Assembly (NCBI GenBank): GCA_001771815.1
Contig: MEPU01000013.1
Coordinates: forward strand, 496,001 to 560,000
Length of the DNA: 64,000 nucleotides
Direction: 5' to 3'
DNA from: Bdellovibrionales bacterium RIFCSPHIGHO2_01_FULL_40_29
GTDB taxonomy: Bacteria > Bdellovibrionota > Bdellovibrionia > Bdellovibrionales > Bdellovibrionaceae
The notes beneath the pieces are model-generated. The model was not told the origin of the DNA, did no database searches, and saw only the letters and a program-made list of their open reading frames with translations. Below are positions 1 to 9,203 of the stretch, in pieces; positions within the stretch are counted from its first letter, which is position 1, and the number at the start of each line of letters is the position of its first letter. Made by a program: the position numbers and the translations under genes.

Positions 1-589
1 TTTGGTCAGTGCTGCGCGGACGACGACCGTGGCGCGAATGGATTCCACAGCGCTGGGTGTGGGGATTTCTGCTTCGGGTCACTTTACCAATTCAGGTTAT
101 ACGATGGGATATAATTTCAAATCACGACGACATAATGTGTATAAGTCAGGCCGTGGTACGGGCACGTCCTCTGTTTATGATCCCATTTTAGCTCCAGAAT
201 TTCAGGTGATTGAAACCACTCCCGAGGCACGAGTTGAGCCCACGGGGTATTCTGTGTCGATTGGCCATGGTTTCAAATCAGGAGATCACGAATTTTTGAC
301 AGATTCTCATTTGCAGGAGAAAACTGATCTGAGCAGTGTCTACGATCTGACCCAGACCTTTGGATATCGATTAACATCGGATGCGGGTCACCAGTATCTA
401 TGTGGAATCAGTCATTTAATTAATTCTGACGTGAAGTATTTTGGTCAAAGTGCGTATTATTCGACGGGATATTCCTGGCAAACCCGAGCTTTGCGTTCAT
501 CCATAGGTATTTATTATTACAGTTCAAAGCTGAATCAAGATGATATTTTCGCAATGGGTCTGAGTTTTGGAAGTGAATTTAGTTACTAA
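1..589 (+). CDS. Outer-membrane beta-barrel protein, C-terminal part (partial at window edge)
   Basis: The reading frame is open from the left edge, so the N-terminus and any signal peptide lie outside the window; the TTG at position 2 used by the ORF track is not a credible start. The visible ~195 residues alternate short polar and aromatic stretches (GYSVSIGHGF, YYSTGYSWQT, SSIGIYYYSS). They end in FGSEFSY, a terminal aromatic of the kind recognised by the BAM complex. This pattern fits the end of an outer-membrane beta-barrel, but no named family was recognised. The desaturase gene begins 18 nt downstream on the same strand. A porin, a predator-specific surface protein or an autotransporter-like barrel all remain possible. 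Confidence 0.5.
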   Translation, partial: LVSAARTTTVARMDSTALGVGISASGHFTNSGYTMGYNFKSRRHNVYKSGRGTGTSSVYDPILAPEFQVIETTPEARVEPTGYSVSIGHGFKSGDHEFLTDSHLQEKTDLSSVYDLTQTFGYRLTSDAGHQYLCGISHLINSDVKYFGQSAYYSTGYSWQTRALRSSIGIYYYSSKLNQDDIFAMGLSFGSEFSY

Positions 590-606
590 CCTTGTTAGGA
601 TTAATC

Positions 607-1707
607 ATGTCTAAAAAAATTAAAACAATTTGTTGGCACGTGACTTTATTTCTTATTTTAAATCCCGTTATATCGATTGCAATGTTAGTTCTGTTTCTTG
701 TTTTTTCAAACAGTTACACGACAATTGAATTGGTCTGGAATATTTTATTTGCAACTATTTTTGCAGTCTTGACGAATTTAAGTATTACAATGGGCTATCA
801 TCGTTTATTCGCTCATAAATCATTCGAAGCGCACCCCGTGCTTGAGGCTGTTTTACTTTTCATTAGTGCTGGAGCCTTTCAGGGGTCTTGTTTAAAATGG
901 GCCAGTGATCATCGCATTCATCATCGATTCGAAGATACAGATAAAGATCCGTATTCAATTAAAAAAGGTTTCTGGCATGCTCACATGGGTTGGATGATGA
1001 AGCAGGAGTCTGTGAATATTCCAATTCATGCACCAGATTTAGAAAAAAATAAATTGGTTCACTTTCAACACAAATATTATTTAATCAGTGCGATTGTCGT
1101 TGGATATCTTTTACCGATGTTGGTCGGCGCCCTGTTTGGCAGTGCCTTCTTGGGGTTGGTGATCGGTGGGGGACTGCGAATATTTTTGACTCAACAATCC
1201 ACATTTTTTGTAAATTCATTGAGTCATACATTAGGAAAAACTCCGTACTCGACCGAGAAAACGGCAAAGGACAGTTTAGTCGTAGCATTCTTGACTCACG
1301 GAGAAGGTTTTCACAATTTTCATCATAAGTTTCAGTTCGATTATCGAAATGGTATTCGGTGGTATCATTGGGATCCAACAAAATGGTCTATTCAATTGGC
1401 CTATTTAGTTGGCTTAGCCAAAAAACTGAAGACCGTTAATTTTTCAGAAATTTTAAAGGCTCGATTGCAAGTACAGTCCGAGAAATTTGTAAATTCAAAA
1501 TTTTACGCTGAAAAACTTGAACCCGCATATGAAAAAGTGATTCAGTCACAAATACGATTCGAGCAACTTAAGATTGAATACAAGAATAGTCACAAGGTTA
1601 AAGTAGCAGCACTTCGGGCCGAAATGAAATTAGCTCAAATTGAATTCAAGTTTCAAATGAAGCGATGGAAAATTCTAATTGAATCTGCAAATGATTTTGC
1701 GGTTTAA
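607..1707 (+). CDS. Membrane fatty-acid desaturase (acyl-CoA/acyl-lipid delta-9 type)
   Basis: Integral-membrane di-iron desaturase that introduces a double bond into a saturated acyl chain, probably to adjust membrane fluidity. All three histidine boxes are present: HRLFAH after the first hydrophobic pair, HRIHH in the SDHRIHHRFEDTDKDPYS segment, and HNFHH in EGFHNFHHKFQFDYRNG. This order and the downstream WDPTKW motif are typical of the stearoyl-CoA-desaturase-like branch. The track starts at a TTG; the ATG at 607 (MSKKIKTICW) is preferred. About 100 C-terminal residues beyond the catalytic core are charged and helical (likely coiled coil), longer than usual bacterial DesC-type enzymes. 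The electron donor is not encoded next to it, although a small ferredoxin lies near 39 kb. Confidence 0.85.
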   Translation: MSKKIKTICWHVTLFLILNPVISIAMLVLFLVFSNSYTTIELVWNILFATIFAVLTNLSITMGYHRLFAHKSFEAHPVLEAVLLFISAGAFQGSCLKWASDHRIHHRFEDTDKDPYSIKKGFWHAHMGWMMKQESVNIPIHAPDLEKNKLVHFQHKYYLISAIVVGYLLPMLVGALFGSAFLGLVIGGGLRIFLTQQSTFFVNSLSHTLGKTPYSTEKTAKDSLVVAFLTHGEGFHNFHHKFQFDYRNGIRWYHWDPTKWSIQLAYLVGLAKKLKTVNFSEILKARLQVQSEKFVNSKFYAEKLEPAYEKVIQSQIRFEQLKIEYKNSHKVKVAALRAEMKLAQIEFKFQMKRWKILIESANDFAV

Positions 1708-1720
1708 TTTGTCTTCTTAG

Positions 1721-2254
1721 CTATCGAGCGCTTAAATTACAAAACACGAGATTGATGTTATTTGAACCCGCGTCTTGGCCAATGATCGCAAGTCCGCCTT
1801 GGGGAGTCCCGCGAAACCAGTATCGAATTTCTGATTCAGGATAAATATATTCGAGTTCCAGATGGCCATCGGTTATTGCCGTTTTCTTAAATTTTGAGCT
1901 GCTCGATTTCAACCAATGTGTAAGCTCTTCTGCAGTCAGATCCTTGAAAGGATCTGTTTCCGCAAAAAATGAAAAAATCCCACCAGCGTATAAACCGGAA
2001 TCGACTTGTTCAAAGGCAAATCCAGCATGATGTTCAATCGTAGGATTATACAAATGATTCAAGTGGTAACAGGCCCCGCTAAATGCAGTGGCATCCGAGC
2101 TGGTAAAATCTAAATTTCCATTTTGATAAAGTCTTGAAATTTCAACCATCTGAGGAGTGCAGAATTCATTGTTTGTACAAAATTCAGCTGGATTTTCCTG
2201 AGTAAAGGCCAAGCAGTAGGCGGTCAGAATGAGTAAAAACAAAATAATTTTCAT
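1721..2254 (-). CDS. Exported protein of unknown function, last gene of the pantothenate/CoA operon
   Basis: A 177-residue protein with a clear N-terminal signal sequence ([17 protein letters not shown]) followed by a polar, mixed domain with several cysteines ([20 protein letters not shown]). These could form disulphides in the periplasm. No family was recognised. Its ATG overlaps the panD stop codon in an ATGA arrangement, so it is almost certainly translated with the pantothenate/CoA operon. That coupling is its only functional hint; a direct role in CoA synthesis is unlikely for a secreted protein. It converges with the upstream desaturase gene, 13 nt apart. Confidence 0.7.
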   Translation of the reverse strand: MKIILFLLILTAYCLAFTQENPAEFCTNNEFCTPQMVEISRLYQNGNLDFTSSDATAFSGACYHLNHLYNPTIEHHAGFAFEQVDSGLYAGGIFSFFAETDPFKDLTAEELTHWLKSSSSKFKKTAITDGHLELEYIYPESEIRYWFRGTPQGGLAIIGQDAGSNNINLVFCNLSAR

Positions 2255-2637
2255 CGTTTTCTCATTTTTGGGCCTTTTTGAATCTCTGCACGTGTTTCTT
2301 TGTATTCGTTTTTCTCATTCACAAAGACAACAGTTGGTTTGTGGCTTGAGGCATCTGCAATATCAACTGAGGCATAGGCGACAATAATCACAATATCACC
2401 TTTTTGAACATGGCGTGCGGCAGCTCCATTCAGGCAAACTTCGCCTTTTTTTCCTTCGATCACATAGGTTGAAAAACGAGCGCCATTGTTGCAATTTAAA
2501 ATATCAACTTTTTGATTCAAATAAAGTTTTGCCCGTTTGATAAGGGTTTTATCAATTGAAACTGAGCCTTCATAGTTAAGATCTGCATTCGTAACTGTGG
2601 CGCGGTGAATTTTTGAATACATCATATTTATTTTCAT
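2251..2637 (-). CDS. panD: Aspartate 1-decarboxylase proenzyme
   Basis: Decarboxylates L-aspartate to beta-alanine, the amine half of pantothenate. The protein is made as a proenzyme that cleaves itself before a serine to create the pyruvoyl cofactor. Starting at [12 protein letters not shown], the sequence reads [12 protein letters not shown], which places Gly24-Ser25 exactly where E. coli PanD is cut. The motifs [15 protein letters not shown] and [10 protein letters not shown] (substrate Arg region) are intact. The ORF track extends the frame upstream into coaX; the ATG at 2637 overlaps the coaX stop by 4 nt (ATGA) and gives 128 residues, normal for the family. Its stop overlaps the start of the next gene in the same manner. 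No PanZ-type maturation factor is visible nearby. Confidence 0.95.
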   Translation of the reverse strand: MKINMMYSKIHRATVTNADLNYEGSVSIDKTLIKRAKLYLNQKVDILNCNNGARFSTYVIEGKKGEVCLNGAAARHVQKGDIVIIVAYASVDIADASSHKPTVVFVNEKNEYKETRAEIQKGPKMRKR

Positions 2638-3443
2638 TTTTCGACTCCTGCGGCAGACTGGTTCTTTGAATAATTCTGATTCATCTGTAATGCAATTAAA
2701 TTTCCCTTTAAAACAAGATCCGGGATAATAGCATCGAATATTTTCTCTTTTTCGAATAGGCTTGAAAATCCACCTGTACCAATTACAAAAGGTTTTTCGC
2801 CTTGGAAGCACTCGTTCGTCATGCGCGTGATGATCTCGCGCATGGCGCCCAAATGGCCGTAGTACAGGCCTGATTGCAGGCTTTCAATTGTTGATAGGCC
2901 CAGAACTTCATTTCGAGCGACGATTTCGATGGATGGAAGCTTTGCTGTTTTGGCCTCGAGCGACTCCATACTGAGTTTAAGTCCCGAAATAATCGATCCC
3001 CCAAGATAATCATGTTGTTTTGTGACGGCGCAAAAAGTTGTCGCAGTACCAAGATCAACTAAAATCAAATGACGATCCGGGTATAAATTTGTTGCAGCGA
3101 TGGAATTTGCAATTCGATCCGCTCCAACTTCTAAAGGGTTTCGATATTTTATTCGCAGGCCTGTTTTGACTCCGGCTTGAAGAATAAATGGTGTTAAATT
3201 GAAGTACTTTTGACAAGCACCTTTCAATGAAAAAATAACATCAGGGACGACTGAGCACAATACGATCTGACTAATGCCTTTGGGATCAATTCCATTTTCT
3301 CGAAGAACCATTCTTAAGAAAACGCCCACTTCATCTGAAGACGAACCATGTCTGGAATTTCTGCGAAAAGATAAAAGCATTTTATCTTTGTCGAATACGC
3401 CTCCGTAAATTTGGGTATTACCCACATCAAGTGATAGAATCAT
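2634..3443 (-). CDS. coaX: Type III pantothenate kinase
   Basis: Phosphorylates pantothenate to 4'-phosphopantothenate, the first step of CoA synthesis proper. It belongs to the ASKHA fold: the phosphate-1 motif [16 protein letters not shown] is at the N-terminus, GADRIAN (residues ~107-113) supplies the pantothenate pocket, and [13 protein letters not shown] follows. The ending with VIGTGG and a final helical segment fits CoaX, and 269 residues is close to the usual ~255. CoaX does not respond to CoA feedback inhibition in characterised members. The start ATG overlaps the coaBC stop (ATGA), and its own stop overlaps panD, so translation is coupled along the operon. Confidence 0.94.
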   Translation of the reverse strand: MILSLDVGNTQIYGGVFDKDKMLLSFRRNSRHGSSSDEVGVFLRMVLRENGIDPKGISQIVLCSVVPDVIFSLKGACQKYFNLTPFILQAGVKTGLRIKYRNPLEVGADRIANSIAATNLYPDRHLILVDLGTATTFCAVTKQHDYLGGSIISGLKLSMESLEAKTAKLPSIEIVARNEVLGLSTIESLQSGLYYGHLGAMREIITRMTNECFQGEKPFVIGTGGFSSLFEKEKIFDAIIPDLVLKGNLIALQMNQNYSKNQSAAGVEK

Positions 3444-4657
3444 AAATCCCCCGCAAGAATTTGAAATATTTTAAAAGATAGCTCAGACTTATTTTCAAGT
3501 TTAAGAGTCTGCATTTTTGAATCAAACACTGTGAATCGATGGTTTTGATTTTGAACATCGGCCCAATCATTGTGAATAACAAAGTCGCAGTGAGCATCTT
3601 GAAAAAGTGCAGTGACTTTTTCAGTGATTGATTCTGTTGAAGCTTGAGAGGTCAGCTTAAATCCGATCAATTTTGATTGTGGGCTCAGAGTTTTGATTTC
3701 GTTTATCAGTTTTTTATTTTTTTTCAGTTTCAATGATAACTCATCTGCAGTGCTAGATATTTTTCCAATTTCTTTGATGACCGAGTAATCACTGACGGCT
3801 GCTAAATGGATGACGGTATCAAATTTTTCTGCTGGAAGTAAATGCTGCAGTTGAGATTGAAGGTCAGTAAATGAATAAAAAGAAGTCCTTGGGCAACTGA
3901 TTTGGGGAAGTGCCGAATTTTTAGAATGAAGAAAATGAACATCAATTCCTGATTCAAGCAACTGGTTAGCAAGATAAGCCGCTGTTTTACCAGTGCTGGA
4001 ATTTGTAATCACCCGGACATCGTCGATAGGTTCAGATGTTCCACCACCCGTGATTAAAACTTTGAGTGATTTTAAAGGCTGAGTCGCCTGAGCCATCGGT
4101 GGTTCGTGTGAGATTTGGAGCTGCTGTTGAATCGTTTGAACAATGAGGTCTGGATCTAGCAAACGACCGAAGCCAACTTCGCCACAGGCCAAGACGCCGG
4201 ATTCTGTCTCTAGAATTTTAACTCCAAACGAACGCAATTTTTGCATCGATTCTTGAGTTGTCGGATGAAGGTACATCATTGTATTCATCGCGGGTGATAT
4301 TAAAAATGGTTTTTTAAAATCATGTGCTAAAAATAAAGTCGTCAGTAAATCATCACCAATTCCATGTGCAATTTTATTGATATAATTTGCAGTAGCCGGA
4401 GCAACAATTATCAAGTCAGCCCAGCGTGCCAGGTGAATGTGATCCATAACCGATCCCGACTGGTACATATTTGTAATCGGAGGTTCGCCAGTAAGACCTT
4501 CGAGAGTTGCGGCTCCGATAAATTCAAGGCTGCTTGGGGAAAGAACGGTTTTAACTTGATAGCCTTTCTGTTGAAGGCTAGAGGCAATGCTACAGGCTTT
4601 ATAGCAAGCAATAGATCCCGTCATAATAAGAAGAATATTTTTATTTAATGGTAACAT
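3440..4657 (-). CDS. coaBC: Bifunctional phosphopantothenoylcysteine decarboxylase / phosphopantothenate-cysteine ligase
   Basis: Carries out two successive CoA steps: CoaB joins cysteine to 4'-phosphopantothenate using CTP, and CoaC decarboxylates the product with FMN. The N-terminal flavoprotein half shows [10 protein letters not shown], the PAMNTMMY motif and the substrate-clamp cysteine segment [12 protein letters not shown]. The C-terminal ligase half opens with [17 protein letters not shown] and NSSTGK and later shows the lysine-rich [10 protein letters not shown] and IGFKL. At about 405 residues it matches the fused enzyme. The track begins at TTG 4663, but TTG-ACA-ATG makes ATG 4657 the better start; this overlaps the panC 3' end by 17 nt. 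Confidence 0.95.
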   Translation of the reverse strand: MLPLNKNILLIMTGSIACYKACSIASSLQQKGYQVKTVLSPSSLEFIGAATLEGLTGEPPITNMYQSGSVMDHIHLARWADLIIVAPATANYINKIAHGIGDDLLTTLFLAHDFKKPFLISPAMNTMMYLHPTTQESMQKLRSFGVKILETESGVLACGEVGFGRLLDPDLIVQTIQQQLQISHEPPMAQATQPLKSLKVLITGGGTSEPIDDVRVITNSSTGKTAAYLANQLLESGIDVHFLHSKNSALPQISCPRTSFYSFTDLQSQLQHLLPAEKFDTVIHLAAVSDYSVIKEIGKISSTADELSLKLKKNKKLINEIKTLSPQSKLIGFKLTSQASTESITEKVTALFQDAHCDFVIHNDWADVQNQNHRFTVFDSKMQTLKLENKSELSFKIFQILAGDL

Positions 4658-5411
4658 TGTCAATTAACCTGACCCCTTCTAAGAAAGCGGCTACAAAGCG
4701 GCGATCGCCTTCGTCTTGAAGATACTCGACCTGAAAACCATGATCTGTTAATTTTTGCGCGGCCTGAACTGTCGTTTTTTCTTCAGAGATAAATTGATAA
4801 ATAAGTGCTGCTTTTTTTAAGCCTTCAGCAGATAGACGTGTGTTGCGAGAACTCATGGCCAAACCACTGGCTTCACGAAGAGTTGGACATGGAACGACTT
4901 GAATAGGCATGAAAAAACTTTGAACCATGTCATGAATCAGCTTGAATTGCTGATAGTCTTTTTCTCCGAAATAAGCTTTATGTGGGCGAACGATTTGTAA
5001 TAGCTTCATCACGACCGTTAAGACGCCATCAAAGTGCCCAATGCGTTCAGCTCCACAAAGTTTTTTTGAAAATTCACCCTCGATGATTTTGTAACGATAG
5101 TTGTCTGGGTACAATTGATTGTATGTCGGAGCAATGATGGCGTTGACTCCTGCCGCAGTGGCCAAAACCATATCGGCGTCCCAAGTTTTTGGATACTTTG
5201 TAAAGTCGGTGGGGTCATTGAACTGAGTGGGGTTTACAAAAATACTTAAAACGGTGAAATCATTTTCATCAATGGATCTATTCAAAAGACTGACGTGACC
5301 TTGGTGAAGAGCGCCCATCGTGGGCACAAAACCAATTTCAACATCCGGTGAAAATGTTTGGCGAAAAGATAAAAATTCAGTCATGGAATCAAAAACTTGA
5401 ACTTTACTCAT
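4641..5411 (-). CDS. panC: Pantothenate synthetase (pantoate-beta-alanine ligase)
   Basis: Condenses pantoate with beta-alanine in an ATP-dependent reaction to give pantothenate. Class-I synthetase signatures are visible: the HIGH-like PTMGALHQGHVSL, the pantoate pocket FVNPTQF, FGEKDYQQ, and the KMSKS-like MSSRNTRLSAEG. The ATG at 5411 (MSKVQVFDSM) gives 256 residues, a little shorter than E. coli PanC (283). The longer frame would run well into panB. With this start it overlaps the panB stop by 8 nt. The operon also supplies both substrates, through PanB plus the reductase (pantoate) and PanD (beta-alanine). Confidence 0.95.
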   Translation of the reverse strand: MSKVQVFDSMTEFLSFRQTFSPDVEIGFVPTMGALHQGHVSLLNRSIDENDFTVLSIFVNPTQFNDPTDFTKYPKTWDADMVLATAAGVNAIIAPTYNQLYPDNYRYKIIEGEFSKKLCGAERIGHFDGVLTVVMKLLQIVRPHKAYFGEKDYQQFKLIHDMVQSFFMPIQVVPCPTLREASGLAMSSRNTRLSAEGLKKAALIYQFISEEKTTVQAAQKLTDHGFQVEYLQDEGDRRFVAAFLEGVRLIDNVTIK

Positions 5412-6195
5412 ATGAATGCTCTTTTTTCGGAAATTGACCTGAGCCAACGTCGGAGACATAAGAATTCAGTGCTCCCACAATAAGATCAGCTCCATTTAAA
5501 TATTTTTTCAAAAATCGTGGTTGAAAATCAGGATTCATTCCCAGCATGTCTTGTAAGACTAAAACTTGACCGTCGGTTTCATGGCCAGCGCCGATTCCAA
5601 TGGTTGGAATTTTGAGTGAAGCCGTAATTTCTTTTGCCAGCTGAGCTGGGACGCATTCTAAAACCACCGCGAAGCAGCCGGCCTTTTCCAAAGCCCGGGC
5701 ATCATTGATGATTTTGAGCGCCTGTTCCGACTTTTTCCCCTGCACTTTGGGGCCACCCAATTGATGAATGGATTGCGGAGTCAGCCCTAAGTGTCCCATG
5801 ACCGGAACTCCAGATTCGACAATGTGTTGAATTAATTCTGAATGACCGTCGGCCCCTTCAATTTTGATGGCTTGTGCTCCAGCCTTCATGACTAAATCCA
5901 CACAGTTCATGGCATGAATCAGTCCTTTTCGCGTTGATAAGAATGGCATATCGGCGACAACAAACTTGTTGGGTAGACCACGCACCACGGCTGCGGTATG
6001 TAGGGCCATCAATTTTGCGGTGGCTTTCAGTGTGGTTGGATGCCCATGCATCACCTGAGCCAATGAGTCGCCCACCAAAATACAATCAACATTGGTTTTT
6101 TGAATCAACTGAGCAAATGAATAATCATAACAAGTCACCATGGTGATTTTTTGACCGGATACTTTTTTCTTTTGAAAATCAAGAACTGTATTCAT
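5404..6195 (-). CDS. panB: 3-methyl-2-oxobutanoate hydroxymethyltransferase (ketopantoate hydroxymethyltransferase)
   Basis: Transfers a one-carbon unit from 5,10-methylenetetrahydrofolate to 2-ketoisovalerate, giving ketopantoate. The TIM-barrel landmarks of PanB are all present: MVTCYDYSFAQ, the metal site VGDSLAQVMHGH, ADMPF, KIEGADGH, GHLGLTPQS, VLECVP, and the closing GIGAGHETDGQVLVLQDMLG. The length of 263 residues is typical. The ATG overlaps the stop of the upstream DUF2520 oxidoreductase (ATGA), and its stop lies inside the panC start region. The tight coupling argues that the upstream oxidoreductase acts on the PanB product. Confidence 0.96.
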   Translation of the reverse strand: MNTVLDFQKKKVSGQKITMVTCYDYSFAQLIQKTNVDCILVGDSLAQVMHGHPTTLKATAKLMALHTAAVVRGLPNKFVVADMPFLSTRKGLIHAMNCVDLVMKAGAQAIKIEGADGHSELIQHIVESGVPVMGHLGLTPQSIHQLGGPKVQGKKSEQALKIINDARALEKAGCFAVVLECVPAQLAKEITASLKIPTIGIGAGHETDGQVLVLQDMLGMNPDFQPRFLKKYLNGADLIVGALNSYVSDVGSGQFPKKEHSYE

Positions 6196-6908
6196 GAGGA
6201 AAACTCCTTTACGAAGGCAGCATAAATAGTTTGGAGCTTGGTTCCATTTAATGAGGCCATATTTTTATTTATTGTCAGATGATCATTTCGCACAAGCGGT
6301 CCCGTCAGTGATTTTTCCTTGAGGGTTAAAAAATTTTGTAAAACTTGAGAGAGATAATTCTGAAAAGCCAGATCAGGAATTTGTAATTGGGCTAAAGATT
6401 TATCGACTTCATTCCAAAGCAATTGAGGAAAATTTCCTGCAACAACACAAAGCGCATGATACAGCGGCTTATGTTCATCTGAAACGATAAAGCTAGAGTT
6501 TTTAAATCCGGGCAAAAGTTGATCCAGATCTGTATTGGCACCGATGGCAAACGAAATAGAATGATAAACGTATTGTGCTAAGAGTCCTTCTGGAAAAGAC
6601 ATCAGCGGGTGAGCCCAACTCAATCGACGATCGGTTAATGCGCCACTAAAATGAACCACGGGAATGTCACTTCCGGCCAGATGGGTTTCATAGAATGGGA
6701 TAATTGCAGAATCACGAATAGCGAGCCAAACAATATGACACTGATTCAGATACTTAACTAAGGCATGTGGATCCTGCGAGCGATCCCAGGTTAACAGGGT
6801 ATTCGGTTTTTCTAAAAGTGAGTTCCAATGTTGCAGATGTTTTGCAAGACGGCCAGAGCCGATAAGAAGAATGGTCTTAGAATGTTCAATTCGAACGTTT
6901 TGCTTCAT
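6192..6908 (-). CDS. panG: Rossmann/DUF2520 oxidoreductase, probable PanG-type ketopantoate reductase
   Basis: Inferred to reduce ketopantoate to pantoate with NAD(P)H. The N-terminus has a dinucleotide-binding loop (TILLIGSGRLAKHL) followed by VWLAIRDSAI. The middle carries the DUF2520 hallmarks VVHFSGAL and WAHPLMSFPEG. The C-terminal helical domain has KPLYHALCVVAGNFPQLLW and SLTGPLVRNDH. The layout matches the Rossmann-like plus DUF2520 family, which as I recall includes the PanG reductases described in Francisella. It is the first gene of the operon, overlaps panB by 4 nt, and no panE or ilvC is visible in the window, so the context supports this role. The exact substrate is an inference; other DUF2520 proteins are uncharacterised. 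Confidence 0.7.
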   Translation of the reverse strand: MKQNVRIEHSKTILLIGSGRLAKHLQHWNSLLEKPNTLLTWDRSQDPHALVKYLNQCHIVWLAIRDSAIIPFYETHLAGSDIPVVHFSGALTDRRLSWAHPLMSFPEGLLAQYVYHSISFAIGANTDLDQLLPGFKNSSFIVSDEHKPLYHALCVVAGNFPQLLWNEVDKSLAQLQIPDLAFQNYLSQVLQNFLTLKEKSLTGPLVRNDHLTINKNMASLNGTKLQTIYAAFVKEFSS

Positions 6909-6955
6909 TTTTACCTCGGTACCTGTCGGAAATCATGCTTGCCGATCAAGTCCAC

Positions 6956-6971
6956 TAGAGCTCAAGCTCTA
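6956..6971. promoter_or_regulatory. 16-bp palindrome between divergent panG operon and exported-protein gene
   Basis: TAGAGC-TCAA-GCTCTA is a perfect 6-bp inverted repeat with a 4-nt spacer (7 bp if read with a 2-nt spacer). It lies in the 115-bp gap between the pan operon (minus) and the gene at 7024 (plus). It could be an operator serving either gene. There is no T-run in a position to make it a terminator. Confidence 0.25.
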
Positions 6972-7023
6972 AAAAGGAAATTAACACTTTTTAAATGAAA
7001 AGCAAGCTGCTAGAAGTACCACT

Positions 7024-7755
7024 ATGAAAGCAATTTATTGGGTTATAGGCGCGTCTATAGTGGCTTTAGGTATTTTTATTTCTGTTTCACTGGATAGTGC
7101 ACAGAGGACCGTGCCTAAAATCAAGTTAAGCTACTTTGCGGACGAGGTCGAAATTGCTCAGAATGTCTTGAAGCGTCTGCAGTTGGAAATCGGTCAGAAT
7201 CCATTTTATTGGGTCGGAGTCGAGCCAGATAAAACAGAACAGATTGCAGTTGTTGTGCAAATAAAAAATGAAATCGAAAAGTTAAATGGACCATTTGTCG
7301 AAGTCATTGCAGATAGTGAACTGAAGCTTTCCGCAGAAAATATGAAATTATTAGGTGTGACTCAAAATGTTTTTATCAAAGAAAATATAATTAATGTTGG
7401 TGAAGTTCTTACCAAATTAGAGCAGCAAAATAAAAAATATTTCCTGGTGACGGCTTCTTTGTATACGAACACCTTCATCAAAGAAAATCCGACATCTATT
7501 TTAAAGAAAAATAATTCCATTAAACCAATGACTGTGTCGATGGCCTATTTTGCAACAAATCCAGAACAGGAAAAGAATATTTTATTTCCATGTGATACAG
7601 AAGATAAATCTGGGACATCGGCTTGGGGCTGTGTGATCGTCACCAAAGCCCGAAGTGTGCGACGAAAATATGAAAAGCAAAATATCAAGCCATGGGTGGG
7701 GTTGATGGATTTAACTGGTGGCAATGATTACATGCTGCTGATTCAAAAAAAGTAA
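7024..7755 (+). CDS. Membrane-anchored or exported protein of unknown function
   Basis: A 243-residue protein with one N-terminal hydrophobic helix (IYWVIGASIVALGIFISVSL), either a signal anchor or an uncleaved signal. A soluble mixed domain with no recognised motif follows. The domain is rich in charged residues (EIEKLNGP, EQEKNILFPCDTED) and has two cysteines near the C-terminus (FPCDTED, WGCVIV). It is divergent from the pan operon and convergent with the HAD nucleotidase, so it is probably a single-gene transcript. No family assignment is possible from the sequence alone. Confidence 0.65.
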   Translation: MKAIYWVIGASIVALGIFISVSLDSAQRTVPKIKLSYFADEVEIAQNVLKRLQLEIGQNPFYWVGVEPDKTEQIAVVVQIKNEIEKLNGPFVEVIADSELKLSAENMKLLGVTQNVFIKENIINVGEVLTKLEQQNKKYFLVTASLYTNTFIKENPTSILKKNNSIKPMTVSMAYFATNPEQEKNILFPCDTEDKSGTSAWGCVIVTKARSVRRKYEKQNIKPWVGLMDLTGGNDYMLLIQKK

Positions 7756-7776
7756 AACGATACCAAATTGACTTCA

Positions 7777-9174
7777 TCAGACTGTTAAACTGCGCATTTC
7801 GACCTCATGACTGAGTGGTCGACGTGGAGCTCGAAAATAAGTCCGCGGTGACAACTCAAAAAGATCTCCAATTTTGCTCATGTAGACGCAAGCATAGCGT
7901 TCCATTTGATAAGCAAAATAGCTTTCTTCATTTCCTGCACGCATCAACTGTCCCCAATTTGGATTATAAAGAGCCTGTTGTTTTTTAATCAATTGGCTGA
8001 TTTGGGTGTCTATGGCCGTGATGTCATCTTGCAACTGATCAATTCGTTTTTCATCGACAGGAGATTCTTTTTCAATTTTCTTAGTCATGAGCTCGGTGAG
8101 CTCTTCTTCGAGGGGTTCCTTCTGATGCATCAAAGATTCGATCTCATTCATAATGGGTTCGGCTTCAACATTTTTTTGTAACTCTTCGTCCAGCTCTTCG
8201 ATAATCATTGCCGTTCGCCAGTTGCAATCTTTTTTCAAGCGCAGAATATCGCCATAGATATGGTCGCCAATATACAAAATATCGTCTCCATCTAAACCCA
8301 GATCTGCAGTGAATTTTCGAGCGCCGCCGCTTTGGTAAACTCCGGGGCTGAGTTTTTCATCCATGTTCGACATTGTGCCATCTTCAGGATTTACTTTTAA
8401 AAATTTTAAATCATCATAGAAAAATTTTGGTTTTTGAGCAAAAGTAATGACGATTTCGAACAGATCAACCCACGACTTATAGTCTTTCAAAAATGGAGTG
8501 ACAGCGTAATCCAATAATAATTTTGAATAATGAAAATCAGAATTTGTCAGAACAAATATTTTTTTGCCGTGTTTTCGAAATTTCTCTAATCCACGAACAA
8601 CACTTTCGTCTTTAATAATATAGTGAGAGAGGTTTTTGCGAACTTCTTCTTTTAGAGATCCATCTCGGTGAGCTTCATCCAAAGCATCCAAAACATCATC
8701 AGCCATTTGGGCGTAATCTGGCAATTTAGATTGAGGATCTGAGTCTTTGAGTTCAACCAGTTGCGAATAGGCATGGGCCAGCGAGTACGAAAAACTGGTA
8801 TCGATCGCCAAGTAATCATTTTTGCTGAGATCAATATAAGTGGATTTGTAAACTTTTTGATGAGTTTTAAAATCTAAAGGCTTAAGGCCATGAAAGCTAT
8901 TGCGAATAGCTGTGTAGCGATTCAATTTTAAAAGATTTCCTTTTTTTCGATCAACAACCAAGCCTCGAAGAGCAAACTGAAAATCAAACTGTAATTTTTT
9001 AACAGATTCTGGATAGTTTTTTCGACTGACCAATTTCTCCATAATTTTTGTATGGGAAAGTCGTTCAAAATTCTCGGTGTTGTAGCGGATCAGAGTGTGA
9101 TCCATATCTAAGCCAATATACTTGATGCGTTTTAGATTCAATGTGCGATTTACAAAAACTTTATTTCGAGGCAT
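7777..9174 (-). CDS. HAD superfamily 5'-nucleotidase (HAD-IG, cytosolic purine 5'-nucleotidase-like)
   Basis: A large HAD phosphatase related to eukaryotic cytosolic IMP/GMP-specific 5'-nucleotidases, expected to hydrolyse purine nucleoside monophosphates in the cytoplasm. The catalytic motif I is IGLDMDHTLIRY (DMDHT with both Asp). The segment FVLTNSDF supplies motif II, and DILYIGDHIYGDI supplies the late acidic motif (GDHIYGD). Between about residues 330 and 400 there is a charged coiled-coil insert (NEIESLMHQKEPLEEELTEL), as in other bacterial members. The 465 residues fit the family. The rhodanese gene lies 29 nt upstream on the same strand, so the two are probably co-transcribed. Substrate is inferred from family only. 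Confidence 0.85.
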   Translation of the reverse strand: MPRNKVFVNRTLNLKRIKYIGLDMDHTLIRYNTENFERLSHTKIMEKLVSRKNYPESVKKLQFDFQFALRGLVVDRKKGNLLKLNRYTAIRNSFHGLKPLDFKTHQKVYKSTYIDLSKNDYLAIDTSFSYSLAHAYSQLVELKDSDPQSKLPDYAQMADDVLDALDEAHRDGSLKEEVRKNLSHYIIKDESVVRGLEKFRKHGKKIFVLTNSDFHYSKLLLDYAVTPFLKDYKSWVDLFEIVITFAQKPKFFYDDLKFLKVNPEDGTMSNMDEKLSPGVYQSGGARKFTADLGLDGDDILYIGDHIYGDILRLKKDCNWRTAMIIEELDEELQKNVEAEPIMNEIESLMHQKEPLEEELTELMTKKIEKESPVDEKRIDQLQDDITAIDTQISQLIKKQQALYNPNWGQLMRAGNEESYFAYQMERYACVYMSKIGDLFELSPRTYFRAPRRPLSHEVEMRSLTV

Positions 9175-9203
9175 AGGTCCTTCTTGAGTGTAATGAGGAT
9201 GCG

